A DNA stretch of 64,000 bases, from NCBI GenBank assembly GCA_900539185.1, contig UQBG01000002.1:1-64000 (forward strand). The letters run 5' to 3'. Positions within the stretch are counted from its first letter, which is position 1. Each line of letters starts with the position of its first letter. A model generated the notes under the pieces. That model was not told the DNA's origin, searched no databases, and was given only the letters and a program-made list of their open reading frames with translations. Positions 9,188-17,251 of this stretch are shown piece after piece. Position numbers and translations under genes: made by a program. Source of the stretch: an uncultured Clostridium sp. (GTDB lineage Bacteria; Bacillota; Clostridia; Lachnospirales; Lachnospiraceae).

Positions 9188-9802
9188 CTACTGCAATACT
9201 TTTTTCAAAGCTGCCTTCAGCAATGTCTCTTCCGACATCTGGTCTGCCATCTCTACCTGACGAACTGCATGCATTGCTTCCATCTGACTATACCCCAGGC
9301 CTACCAGAGCCATTGCAACCGATGCCGTCACGGATGTATCACCCGTTTGCACATCTACGTGTGTCTTATCTGCCGCCGGCTCCAGCATCACATCCAGATT
9401 TAATTTACCTTTCAGTTCCATAATGATGCGTTCTGCACCCTTTTTTGCGATTCCTTTTGCCTTCGTCAGTGCCTTCACATCCCCACTGATAATCGCCATC
9501 TGTATCTCCGTCACAGATAATGCAGATAACAGAGCCAAAGATGCTTTTGGTCCGATCGTCGATACCGTCATCAGAAGCTTGAAGATCTCCAGTGCTTCCC
9601 TGCTTTGAAATCCATACAAACTGATCGATGCTTCCCGTTCGGATATCTGCATATGCAGATAAAAGATCACTTCTCCGCCCAGAGGCGGAAGACGGTCAAT
9701 CTCTATAGCAGATGTATAGATCTGATAACCGATTCCCTGATTATCTACTACAACATATTCTTCCTCTACATCTACCAGAATTCCCTTTATATAAGATAGC
9801 AT
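9188..9802 (-). CDS. ruvA: Holliday junction DNA helicase subunit RuvA
   Basis: This 204-residue protein binds the Holliday junction and recruits RuvB. The N-terminal OB fold (MLSYIKGILVDVEEEYVVV), the helix-hairpin-helix region (AKGIAKKGAERIIMELKGKL) and the C-terminal RuvB-binding domain are all present. A longer frame reaches 9886, but the start at 9802 is chosen because AAAGGAG lies six bases upstream and family members begin with this sequence. A promoter (9846-9874) also lies inside the longer frame. Confidence 0.95.
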   Translation of the reverse strand: MLSYIKGILVDVEEEYVVVDNQGIGYQIYTSAIEIDRLPPLGGEVIFYLHMQISEREASISLYGFQSREALEIFKLLMTVSTIGPKASLALLSALSVTEIQMAIISGDVKALTKAKGIAKKGAERIIMELKGKLNLDVMLEPAADKTHVDVQTGDTSVTASVAMALVGLGYSQMEAMHAVRQVEMADQMSEETLLKAALKKVLQ

Positions 9803-9845
9803 AACCGACTCCTTTATCCAGCAATCACTTTTCATTCGTTCTCTT

Positions 9846-9874
9846 ATCATACTATAATTTTCATTAGATTGCAA
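9846..9874 (-). promoter_or_regulatory. Predicted sigma-A promoter of the ruvA operon
   Basis: Reading the minus strand, TTGCAA (9869-9874) is separated by exactly 17 bases from TATGAT (9846-9851). Transcription would begin near 9839, about 37 bases before the ruvA start. The same intergenic region also carries the start of the divergent exonuclease gene, with a possible weaker TGGTCA/TATGAT promoter at 9880-9908 on the plus strand. Confidence 0.75.
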
Positions 9875-9954
9875 ACCTCTGGTCATTCATACGGATTTAT
9901 TGTATGATAGAAACTATACCGAATGGAGTTCCATGCAGAAGGGAGAAAGCGACA

Positions 9955-11037
9955 ATGAAAGAATGGAACGGAATACTGAATACACAGATTTCTTATCAAC
10001 CAACAGACTGGAATCTTCCGGATCAGACCGTGCTGTTTGACATCGAAACAACCGGGCTTTCACCTAAGAATTCTATGCTATACTTTATCGGTTTTTGCTA
10101 CTACCGGGATTCCGTCTGGCATTATCGTATGCTATTCAATGATGATAGTCATTCCGAACACAAGATTCTACAGACATTTCTGGATATTCTGACGTCCGAA
10201 ACCACACTGGTACATTACAACGGAGACAGTTTTGATCTTCCATATCTCACCGTAAAGTGTGAACAGTATGCATCTCTTGGTCTTCCGCTTACCGGTGCTA
10301 CCAAGCTACAGGACTGTACAAGTCTGGATCTTTATAAGGTGATTCAACCTTATCGGAACGGACTGTCACTGTCAAATTTAAAGCTGCAAACTTTAGAACA
10401 GGCGATGCATATTTCCCGTTCAGATCACACCCATGGCGGCGAACTGATTCGTGTCTATCATGCCTATGAGCATTCCGGCGATGCCCGTCTGGAACAGATT
10501 CTGTTTCAACATAACTTTGATGATGTTCAGGCCATGATTCCTCTTTTGCAGCTTCTATCCTTCCGGTTTCTGTCACAGGGACTATGGATCCTTCAGCACA
10601 CAGAGGACCTGGGTACTACCTTCTGTCTGTCCTTTTGTCTGACACATGCACTGCCTCTGGAGTATACACTCTCTGCTTCATCCTATAGACTGACCGGTTC
10701 CAACACCTCGTTTACCTGTCAGCTTCCGGTTAAAAGCGGAGAACTGCGCTACTATCTTCCAGACTGGAAAGACTACTACTATCTTCCGGTTGAAGATACG
10801 GTCATCCATAAGAGCATTGCCGCTTATGTAGACAGTCCATATAAAGAGCGGGCAAAAAAACAGAACGCATACATAAAAAAAAGCAGTCGTTTTCTTCCAT
10901 ATCCCGGCAAGAAAGCACCGACACCTCTCCACCTGTATCATACAGACGAAAAGGGTAGCGATGCCTATATTGATCTGGCGGAACTGGTTCACTGCCAGCC
11001 TGCCTTCTGGGATGCGTACATCAAACAACTGCTGTAA
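9955..11037 (+). CDS. Ribonuclease H-like YprB-type exonuclease domain protein
   Basis: This 360-residue protein has an RNase H-like 3'-5' exonuclease fold in its N-terminal half. The DxE motif is in LFDIETTGL and a second acidic motif in LVHYNGDSFDLPYL, with further conserved acidic residues near HNFDDVQAM. This matches the YprB family. The C-terminal half is poorly characterised. The substrate is unknown; a role in DNA or RNA processing is likely from the fold. The start at 9955 is preferred over an earlier ATG at 9904 because GGGAG lies upstream and the earlier ATG falls within a promoter-like sequence. Confidence 0.82.
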   Translation: MKEWNGILNTQISYQPTDWNLPDQTVLFDIETTGLSPKNSMLYFIGFCYYRDSVWHYRMLFNDDSHSEHKILQTFLDILTSETTLVHYNGDSFDLPYLTVKCEQYASLGLPLTGATKLQDCTSLDLYKVIQPYRNGLSLSNLKLQTLEQAMHISRSDHTHGGELIRVYHAYEHSGDARLEQILFQHNFDDVQAMIPLLQLLSFRFLSQGLWILQHTEDLGTTFCLSFCLTHALPLEYTLSASSYRLTGSNTSFTCQLPVKSGELRYYLPDWKDYYYLPVEDTVIHKSIAAYVDSPYKERAKKQNAYIKKSSRFLPYPGKKAPTPLHLYHTDEKGSDAYIDLAELVHCQPAFWDAYIKQLL

Positions 11038-11085
11038 CGATTTGTTATGTCAATCGTATTAACTTATAGGATCTGTTCTTATGAG

Positions 11086-11865
11086 CTATTGTGTTTTCTT
11101 ATAGAAAAACGAATACTGCGGTTCAAAATGAATCGCTCTGGCTTGCAGAATCTGCTCTGTACTGCCAATAAACAAAAAACCATCCTTCCGCAGTGAATCA
11201 TTAAACCGCTTAAACACCTCCAGCTTTGCCTCTTCTGTAAAATAGATCAGGACATTTCTGCACACGATCAAGTCGTAGTTCGTATCATACCGATCAGCCA
11301 GAAGATTATGTTGCCGGAACTCTACACACTTCATGACATCCTCCGATATCTGGTACATATCTCCGTTCAGCTTTTGGAAATATTTTTTTTGATAGGTTTC
11401 CGGAAGCTTCTCCAGACTTTTTTTATGATAGGTTCCCTGTTTTGCCCAGGCAAGCACCTGATCATCCAGATCCGTTGCCAGCAAGCGGATCTTTGCCTTT
11501 GGAAACCGTTCCTTCATCAGCATCACGATCGTATAGGGTTCATCTCCGGTTGAACAGGCTGCACTCCATATCTTCAAAGATCCTCCGGTGGTCTTGAGCA
11601 ATTCCGGGATCACCTTTTCTTCCAACGTCTGCCACTGAGCCGGATTACGATAAAACTCTGATACATTGATTGTCAGATAGTTCATGAAGCTCTTTAAATG
11701 CTCCGGATTTTTCTTCAGATCCAGATAAAACGAATCATAATCCTGAAATCCGTATTTTGAGCTCAAAGTTGTGATTCTACGTTTCATCTGTCGTTCCTTA
11801 TATGCATTCAGGTCGATACCTGTAAGACTCCGTATATTCTTTTTGAACTGTTCATAATCCGTCAT
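11086..11865 (-). CDS. cheR: CheR-type protein glutamate methyltransferase
   Basis: This 259-residue protein has the helical CheR N-domain followed by an AdoMet-binding Rossmann domain. Visible motifs are WSAACSTGDEPYTI, LLATDLDDQVLAWA and DLIVCRNVLIYF. CheR methylates glutamates on chemoreceptors. No receptor, cheA, cheB or cheW is nearby, so it may serve a chemotaxis system elsewhere or another signalling complex. It has a GGGGGAAG ribosome binding site and lies downstream of the ispH-rpsA terminator as a single gene. Confidence 0.9.
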   Translation of the reverse strand: MTDYEQFKKNIRSLTGIDLNAYKERQMKRRITTLSSKYGFQDYDSFYLDLKKNPEHLKSFMNYLTINVSEFYRNPAQWQTLEEKVIPELLKTTGGSLKIWSAACSTGDEPYTIVMLMKERFPKAKIRLLATDLDDQVLAWAKQGTYHKKSLEKLPETYQKKYFQKLNGDMYQISEDVMKCVEFRQHNLLADRYDTNYDLIVCRNVLIYFTEEAKLEVFKRFNDSLRKDGFLFIGSTEQILQARAIHFEPQYSFFYKKTQ

Positions 11866-11902
11866 ACCCTGTCTTCCCCCTGATTCTATCTCCTAATACA
11901 AA

Positions 11903-11933
11903 TTGAACTGCCGAAAGTTCTTCGACAGTTCAA
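11903..11933 (-). terminator. Hairpin terminator after ispH-rpsA
   Basis: Arms 11903-11915 and 11921-11933 pair over 13 bp with one G-U pair and a five-base loop. On the minus strand the hairpin is followed by only a short U run (TTTGTATT). It sits 35 bases after the ispH-rpsA stop, which supports termination between that gene and cheR. Confidence 0.7.
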
Positions 11934-11967
11934 CTTATCTTCATCTCTATGAACGAGTATTTAATTC

Positions 11968-13890
11968 TTACTCTTCTGTTGCTTCTTCAGCATCATCCTC
12001 TGGCAGTAACGCCTTCATGCTCAGGCTGATCTTTCTGTCTGCTTCCTTGAAGTCAACAACCTTTGCAGTAATCTCCTGACCGATAGACAGAACAGATGAT
12101 GGCTTCTCAATATGCTCCTTAGCGATCTGAGATACATGTAACAGTGCATCTACACCCGGTTCTAACTCAACGAATGCACCAAAGTCTGTCATTCTTGCTA
12201 CCTTACCGGTTACAACATTGCCAACTGCATACTTCTCTGCTGCATTTGCCCATGGATTCTGCTCCGGGAACTTCATGCTAAGAGCAATCTTGTTACCCTG
12301 AATATCCTTAATAAATGCCTTAACGGTATCACCAACCTTAAGAACTTTCTTTGGATTCTCAACTCTGCCCCAAGACATCTCTGAGATGTGTAACAGTCCG
12401 TCTGCTCCACCTAAGTCGATGAATGCACCAAAGTCTGTTACATTCTTTACGGTACCTTCTACAGTCATACCTACTTCGATTCTCTCGAATAATGCCTTCT
12501 GAGCCTCTTCCTTCTGAGCAACCAGTAACATCTTACGGTTACCGATCACTCTTCTCTTACGAGGATTGCACTCAGTAATAACGAACTGGATCTCCTGATC
12601 CATATACTTTTCAAGATTCTTCTCATACGTATCTGACACTAAGCTGGCTGGAATGAATACTTTGCTCTCGCCGTACAGTACGGTTAAACCACCGTCCAGT
12701 ACCTGAATAACCTTACCGGTTAATACTTCACCACTCTCACAGGCTGCTTCTAACTTATCATTTGCCTGATCCAGAGCGACACGACGATATGAGAGTAATA
12801 CCTGGCCCTCTCCGTCATTGTTCTTAACAACCTTAGCAGTAATCTTGTCACCGACATTTACCATAGTTGTTAAATCCGCATTTGGCTGATTGGTGTATTC
12901 GGCTCTTGGGATAACACCTTCAGACTTGTAATTAATATTTACAATAATCTCCTCTGGCTTTACGCTTAATACTTCGCCCTCAACTAACTTTCCAGGAGCG
13001 ATCTGGATGCTGTTCTTTTCTTCTTCCTGTAATAATTCTTCAAAACTTAATTCTGACATGCTGTCATGAACCTCCTTAATAATATTATTTGGGGTAGATG
13101 CCCCTGCAGTAATACCTACCCTACTTACGGATTCAAAAGCAGTCAAATCCAAGTCAACGAGTGTCTGTATATAGTAAGTATTTGCACATTCATTTTTGCT
13201 GATAGCATATAGCTTCTGAGTGTTTGAGCTATTCTTACCGCCAATAACAATCATTGCGTCTACAGCTTTGGCAATCTGAGCCGTTTCTTTCTGTCTTGCC
13301 TCCGTTGCATTGCAAATCGTATTACAAGCATTACTATCATACCCTTTTTTTGATATAATTTCAACTAATTCTTGAAATTTCTTGTTATTAAATGTCGTTT
13401 GGGATACAATCACCAGCTTTTCATCCGGCGAAACCCTTATAGAATCTATATCTTTCGCCTCTTCGACCACAAATGGGGTATTTTGACACCAGCCCTTTAT
13501 GCCTTCGACTTCCGGGTGTTCATTGTTCCCGATAATGACGATTCGGTTCCCCTTTGCACTCTCATCCCTCACTATGGAATGGATTTTCAACACAAACGGA
13601 CAGGTTGCATCCACCAGTTGCAGTCCCTGTTCCTGTATAATATCATAGATCTCCTTTGCAACTCCATGGGAACGAATCACCACTGTACCATGTGTCAGCT
13701 TCCGCAGTTCTTCCGGAGAATGAATCACCCGGACACCCTTTTGCTCCAGATCCTTCACAACCTCTTCATTATGAATGATCGGTCCGTAGGTATACACCGG
13801 CTTTTCTTTCTCAACCTCTTCATAAACCGTATCCACTGCACGCTTAACCCCGAAACAAAAACCGGCGGTCTTAGCAAGTATTATCTCCAT
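11968..13890 (-). CDS. ispH: Bifunctional 4-hydroxy-3-methylbut-2-enyl diphosphate reductase / S1 RNA-binding protein
   Basis: Residues 1 to about 280 are IspH, the 4Fe-4S enzyme making IPP and DMAPP in the last MEP-pathway step. The cluster cysteines Cys12, Cys97 and Cys193 and the catalytic HPE at 125-127 are in place. Residues from about 300 to the end contain four S1 RNA-binding repeats, the last two being the best conserved (VEGTVKNVTDFGAFIDLGG and VTGKVARMTDFGAFVELEPG). This fusion is known in Clostridia, where it supplies the S1-like protein. The start overlaps cmk by 10 bases and has AAGGAG eight bases upstream. Confidence 0.95.
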   Translation of the reverse strand: MEIILAKTAGFCFGVKRAVDTVYEEVEKEKPVYTYGPIIHNEEVVKDLEQKGVRVIHSPEELRKLTHGTVVIRSHGVAKEIYDIIQEQGLQLVDATCPFVLKIHSIVRDESAKGNRIVIIGNNEHPEVEGIKGWCQNTPFVVEEAKDIDSIRVSPDEKLVIVSQTTFNNKKFQELVEIISKKGYDSNACNTICNATEARQKETAQIAKAVDAMIVIGGKNSSNTQKLYAISKNECANTYYIQTLVDLDLTAFESVSRVGITAGASTPNNIIKEVHDSMSELSFEELLQEEEKNSIQIAPGKLVEGEVLSVKPEEIIVNINYKSEGVIPRAEYTNQPNADLTTMVNVGDKITAKVVKNNDGEGQVLLSYRRVALDQANDKLEAACESGEVLTGKVIQVLDGGLTVLYGESKVFIPASLVSDTYEKNLEKYMDQEIQFVITECNPRKRRVIGNRKMLLVAQKEEAQKALFERIEVGMTVEGTVKNVTDFGAFIDLGGADGLLHISEMSWGRVENPKKVLKVGDTVKAFIKDIQGNKIALSMKFPEQNPWANAAEKYAVGNVVTGKVARMTDFGAFVELEPGVDALLHVSQIAKEHIEKPSSVLSIGQEITAKVVDFKEADRKISLSMKALLPEDDAEEATEE

Positions 13891-14552
13891 GCGGCTGTCT
13901 CCTTACATTTCTTCAGTATCGTCTCTACCACCTGCGGAATCGTCAGTTCGGAGCTGTCCAGATAATAGGCATCTTCTGCCTGCTTCAGCGGTGCGATTGC
14001 CCGGTTCATATCCTGCTCGTCCCGCTTTATAATATCAGCTTCGATCTGATTAATATCACAGTTCTCTCCCTTCTGCTTCAGTTCCTCGTAGCGTCGTCTG
14101 GCACGTTCCGCCGAAGACGCCGTCAGATAAATCTTCACCTCAGCATTCGGAAGCACATGTGTACCGATATCCCGTCCGTCCATAACGACATTCTGCCGAG
14201 CCGCCATATCCCGCTGTAGCTGCAGAAGCTTATCCCGTACCGGCTGCTTTGCAGATGACTTGGAAGCCATATTCCCGACTGCCTCTGTCCGAAGCTCCCC
14301 CGTTACATTTTCTCCGTTTAACCATACCTGTTGAATCCCATCTTCATAGCTGATGGATACCCCCAGCTCCCGGCAGGCCGTTTCTACCTGTGCGGGATCC
14401 TCCGGATCTACCTGATTTCTCAGGAAATAAATCGCAATCGCCCGATACATCGCACCTGTATCTACATAAATGGCCCCCAGCTCCTTCGCTACCTGTTTTG
14501 CAATCGTACTCTTACCGGCACCTGCCGGTCCATCGATAGCCACACTTGCCAT
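13881..14552 (-). CDS. cmk: Cytidylate kinase
   Basis: This 223-residue kinase phosphorylates CMP and dCMP. The P-loop GPAGAGKST is at residues 8-16, followed by YVDTGAMYRAIA and the later motifs MDGRDIGTHVLPNAEVKIYLTAS and RRYEELKQKG. Length is normal. A good promoter lies upstream and AAGGAGG precedes the ATG. It overlaps ispH-rpsA by 10 bases, the common clostridial cmk-ispH-rpsA order. Confidence 0.96.
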   Translation of the reverse strand: MASVAIDGPAGAGKSTIAKQVAKELGAIYVDTGAMYRAIAIYFLRNQVDPEDPAQVETACRELGVSISYEDGIQQVWLNGENVTGELRTEAVGNMASKSSAKQPVRDKLLQLQRDMAARQNVVMDGRDIGTHVLPNAEVKIYLTASSAERARRRYEELKQKGENCDINQIEADIIKRDEQDMNRAIAPLKQAEDAYYLDSSELTIPQVVETILKKCKETAAWR

Positions 14553-14602
14553 ACTGTTATCCTCCTTACTTTACACCAGCTGTATTCTAATATCTGTTTT
14601 CT

Positions 14603-14631
14603 ATTATCGCCTTTATTATTCTTTTTGTAAA
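14603..14631 (-). promoter_or_regulatory. Predicted promoter of cmk-ispH-rpsA
   Basis: On the minus strand TTTACA (14626-14631) and GATAAT (14603-14608) are separated by 17 bases. Each differs from consensus at one position. The predicted start of transcription is about 45 bases before the cmk ATG. The region just upstream is very A/T rich, which could act as an UP element. Confidence 0.7.
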
Positions 14632-14667
14632 GTCTTTTTTATTTTTTTCTCATTTTTTTACAAATCG

Positions 14668-15171
14668 TTATTGACCACCATTCAACGCTTCTCTCCATAT
14701 CGCGATTAGTCGCTCCAGAGAATACGCTGCATTTGCCGGACTGGTCGACGGCAGTGTGACCGCCTCTGTTCCAAGCTCCGCCTGCTGATACTTTTTATAG
14801 TATTTTCCGGATGTTGCACCGTTGCAATATATCTGGGTAATGGCCGATTGTGCCAGAATCGGTTTCAGATCCGTCGGTACTACATTGCGGATACTGCTAT
14901 CACTGGAGCCTATGATATCGCAACTATAGATCGTATCCCAAAGGGCGATATGATGGCTGTGAAGCAGTCGCTTCTTTTCTTCCATCGTCGCAGGAACGTC
15001 TTCCTCCAGAACCGCTGCAATTACCTTCCAGAATCGATTCTGCGGATGTCCATAGAAGAACATCTGCTCTCTGGACTTCACGGACGGCAGGCTTCCCAGA
15101 ATCAGCAGTTTCGACTCGCTGTCATATAACGGCGGAAACGGATGTACAATATGGGAATATTCTGCTTTCAT
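14668..15171 (-). CDS. Hypoxanthine/uracil-DNA glycosylase family protein (Mug-like)
   Basis: This 167-residue protein begins with HPFPPLYDSESKLLILGSLPSVKSRE and contains FFYGHPQNRFWKVIA. That motif pattern is typical of the DNA-deoxyinosine glycosylase branch of the UDG/Mug superfamily. It should excise deaminated bases such as hypoxanthine. The start at 15171 is chosen for its GGAAGGA site seven bases upstream. An ATG at 15195 overlaps the stop of the preceding AAA-ATPase gene as ATGA and is a possible alternative. The two genes are therefore probably co-transcribed, although functionally unrelated by current knowledge. Confidence 0.85.
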   Translation of the reverse strand: MKAEYSHIVHPFPPLYDSESKLLILGSLPSVKSREQMFFYGHPQNRFWKVIAAVLEEDVPATMEEKKRLLHSHHIALWDTIYSCDIIGSSDSSIRNVVPTDLKPILAQSAITQIYCNGATSGKYYKKYQQAELGTEAVTLPSTSPANAAYSLERLIAIWREALNGGQ

Positions 15172-15191
15172 ACTATAATCCTTCCTTTTAT

Positions 15192-17048
15192 TCATCTTGT
15201 CCTTATACGAACCCTTTTACCGGAAAACGCAATTCCAAATTTCATAATATCCTTAATTCCTACCGCTTTCATCTCGGAATCATATCGCTTCTGATCGATT
15301 TGATCCAAGGCCTCCTCCGCCAAAGCATCCAGTGCCTCTGCTTCTAAACGCCTCTTCCACTTTAATTCTATCAAGATGCCCGGATAGCAGTTCGTTCTCG
15401 GAATCAAGCCTATATCATATCTTCCATCTCCGGATTCCCGATTAGACTGAATTTTATACTGATTATCCATCAATGCAATCAGTCCGAGAACAAGCCCATG
15501 ATAAAATCCTTCGGCACCTGCATCGTAAAAGCTAATCGTTTTATCCATATATTCAGCAATCGCCACCTGTAGTTTCTTATAATCATTTGCATAAAGGCTT
15601 TCGGCTATTTTATTTGCTGTCGTTCTTGCAATGGCACCAATCTGTAACAAATGTGACAAGATTTCACTCTTATAAACTGCCGCTATTTCTCTGTTTGGAA
15701 TGGAAACCTTACATAAATAGGAACCATCTCCCTGCAGATCCTTCTTTGTCACTTTCAAATAGCCAGCTACCAATAACAGACTATATATATTTGCAGGATC
15801 TTCGGTCAGGGAGCGGTACACAACATTCTGATCAATTCTGGCAACAACGTCCGTTCCCTGTAGTAAGGCATATAATCTTTCTGTCACTTCATCCGTTGCT
15901 GTCTTCAATACATCCTCCAGAATTTCATTTTTTCCGGTATTCACCCAATATGCCTGCGGAACACAGCCTTTCGAGACATAATTAATAACGGACCATGGAT
16001 TATAGATTTCTTTTTTACCAAATATATATCCATCATACCAGTCCTTCAACTCCGCCTCTTTTTCCAAAACTCCGTAATACCCCAGCATTTTATGAATCTC
16101 TTCACCGGTAAATCCAAAATATTTATCATACGCTTCATCCATCACAGAATTCACTACCAAATTATTAAGTCCACTAAAAATACTCTCCTGTGCGATTCGA
16201 AGAATTCCGGTCAAAAAACCATATGAGAGGTTTCGATTGTCCTTAAATGCACCCGAAAAGAAATTCCGCATAAACCCAATAATTTCTTCATAAAAGTCCT
16301 TGGAATGTCCTTCCTGTATCGGTGTATCGTATTCATCAATAATAATCACCGGAGCCGTTCCATAATGTACTCTCAGCATTTTTGACAACCGTTCCAATGC
16401 AGAGGCCAGTTCTACTTCATTCGCTGTTCCGTTTAAGATTTTTGAAAAGAAATCTTTTTCATATCCTGCAAGTTTATCACTGGATAACAGGATCTGATGT
16501 CTCCCGTATTCGTCTTGAAGAAGTGCCCGGATCTTATCCAGCGTTGCCCCCCATGTATCAAACTTAACATCCTTAAAGGTAAGAAACACAACCGGATATC
16601 TTCCCTGATGAAACTGATATTCTTTCCCTGCCTTCCAGATAGCTTTATCCCTAAAATATACACTCGTATCTTCATCCGATATTTCAAAAAATACTCTGAG
16701 CATATCCATATTCAGTGTCTTTCCAAACCGTCTTGGTCTTGTAAATAAGGACACTAATGGTTTTTGATCCAAAAAATCTTTGATCAGTAAGGTCTTATCC
16801 ACATAGTAATACTCAGACTGGGCACGCACATAATCCGAAATTCCAATCGGCAGAGCTTTCCGTTTCGCTGCCCTTTTTACATATTTCCCGGATGAAACAC
16901 GACCGTCAATCGGTTTTTCTGCATGATCCGGTATCTGCCAAATACCTTTTTCCTTTACAACACCTGTTATCTTTCCCTTCTTGCACATATCATTCACAGT
17001 CCGGTCCGAAACGCCCCATTCCACTGCTTTTTCTTTACACGACTTCAT
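15192..17048 (-). CDS. AAA-ATPase-like / PD-(D/E)XK nuclease-like protein with N-terminal helix-turn-helix
   Basis: This 618-residue protein has three parts. Residues 8-46 form an excisionase/MerR-like helix-turn-helix (WGVSDRTVNDMCKKGKI...WQIPDHAEKP). Residues about 65-350 form the AAA-ATPase-like domain with P-loop RRFGKT at 106-111 and Walker B VIIIDEY at 234-240. The C-terminus is a PD-(D/E)XK-type domain with Asp545, Glu561 and Lys563 and the trailing QIDQKRY. The ATPase-nuclease pair is common and expanded in gut Clostridia and Bacteroidetes, but its function is unknown. The HTH suggests DNA binding and possibly autoregulation through the repeats upstream. Codon usage looks more A/T-rich than its neighbours, which hints at acquisition. 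Confidence 0.85.
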   Translation of the reverse strand: MKSCKEKAVEWGVSDRTVNDMCKKGKITGVVKEKGIWQIPDHAEKPIDGRVSSGKYVKRAAKRKALPIGISDYVRAQSEYYYVDKTLLIKDFLDQKPLVSLFTRPRRFGKTLNMDMLRVFFEISDEDTSVYFRDKAIWKAGKEYQFHQGRYPVVFLTFKDVKFDTWGATLDKIRALLQDEYGRHQILLSSDKLAGYEKDFFSKILNGTANEVELASALERLSKMLRVHYGTAPVIIIDEYDTPIQEGHSKDFYEEIIGFMRNFFSGAFKDNRNLSYGFLTGILRIAQESIFSGLNNLVVNSVMDEAYDKYFGFTGEEIHKMLGYYGVLEKEAELKDWYDGYIFGKKEIYNPWSVINYVSKGCVPQAYWVNTGKNEILEDVLKTATDEVTERLYALLQGTDVVARIDQNVVYRSLTEDPANIYSLLLVAGYLKVTKKDLQGDGSYLCKVSIPNREIAAVYKSEILSHLLQIGAIARTTANKIAESLYANDYKKLQVAIAEYMDKTISFYDAGAEGFYHGLVLGLIALMDNQYKIQSNRESGDGRYDIGLIPRTNCYPGILIELKWKRRLEAEALDALAEEALDQIDQKRYDSEMKAVGIKDIMKFGIAFSGKRVRIRTR

Positions 17049-17093
17049 GCACTCTTCACCACTCTTTCGTCATCCATGTATTACTCTACGAAA

Positions 17094-17122
17094 ATTATAT
17101 GCATACATCCGCAAAATGTCAA
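17094..17122 (-). promoter_or_regulatory. Consensus sigma-A promoter of the AAA-ATPase gene
   Basis: On the minus strand a perfect TTGACA (17117-17122) is followed after 17 bases by a perfect TATAAT (17094-17099). It drives the HTH/AAA-ATPase gene starting at 17048. One arm of an inverted repeat (17103-17117) fills the spacer, so a bound protein would block polymerase. Confidence 0.85.
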
Positions 17123-17168
17123 TCCGGTATTGGTATTTTGCGGATATGTATTTATATTGCAAATATGT
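17105..17168. repeat. Three-copy repeat, TTGCGGATATGT type, in the divergent promoter region
   Basis: TTGCGGATATGT (17138-17149) and TTGCAAATATGT (17157-17168) are direct repeats 19 bases apart. TTGCGGATGT occurs in inverted orientation at 17105-17114. The first and inverted copies extend to a 10-bp perfect inverted repeat, TCCGCAAAAT/ATTTTGCGGA, with a 17-base spacer that includes the -35 box. The layout looks like an operator for a dimeric or oligomeric DNA-binding protein. The HTH of the adjacent AAA-ATPase protein is a candidate reader, which is inference. Confidence 0.7.
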
Positions 17169-17185
17169 TCGTTCAATTTTGTGTA

Positions 17186-17241
17186 TTGACTTCTTTTTCT
17201 TTGCGTGTTATAAGTGTACTTGTACAATAAGTACACTTATA
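17186..17241 (+). promoter_or_regulatory. Promoter and palindromic operator of the GntR-ABC operon
   Basis: TTGACT (17186-17191) and TATAAG (17209-17214) are 17 bases apart. A perfect 13-bp inverted repeat, TATAAGTGTACTT-N7-AAGTACACTTATA (17209-17241), begins at the -10 box and covers the likely start of transcription. The GTGTACT/AGTACAC core fits what is known of YtrA-subfamily GntR operators. The gene it precedes encodes such a regulator, so autorepression is the natural reading. The ribosome binding site AAGGAG follows directly. Confidence 0.85.
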
Positions 17242-17251
17242 AGGAGAATCC

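Noticed and set aside
9803..9886. An N-terminal extension of RuvA
   Set aside because: The extended region contains a promoter and lacks a ribosome binding site; family members begin at the chosen start.
13372..13965. A plus-strand open frame opposite ispH-rpsA and cmk
   Set aside because: It is a shadow of two confidently identified genes, with no family motif.
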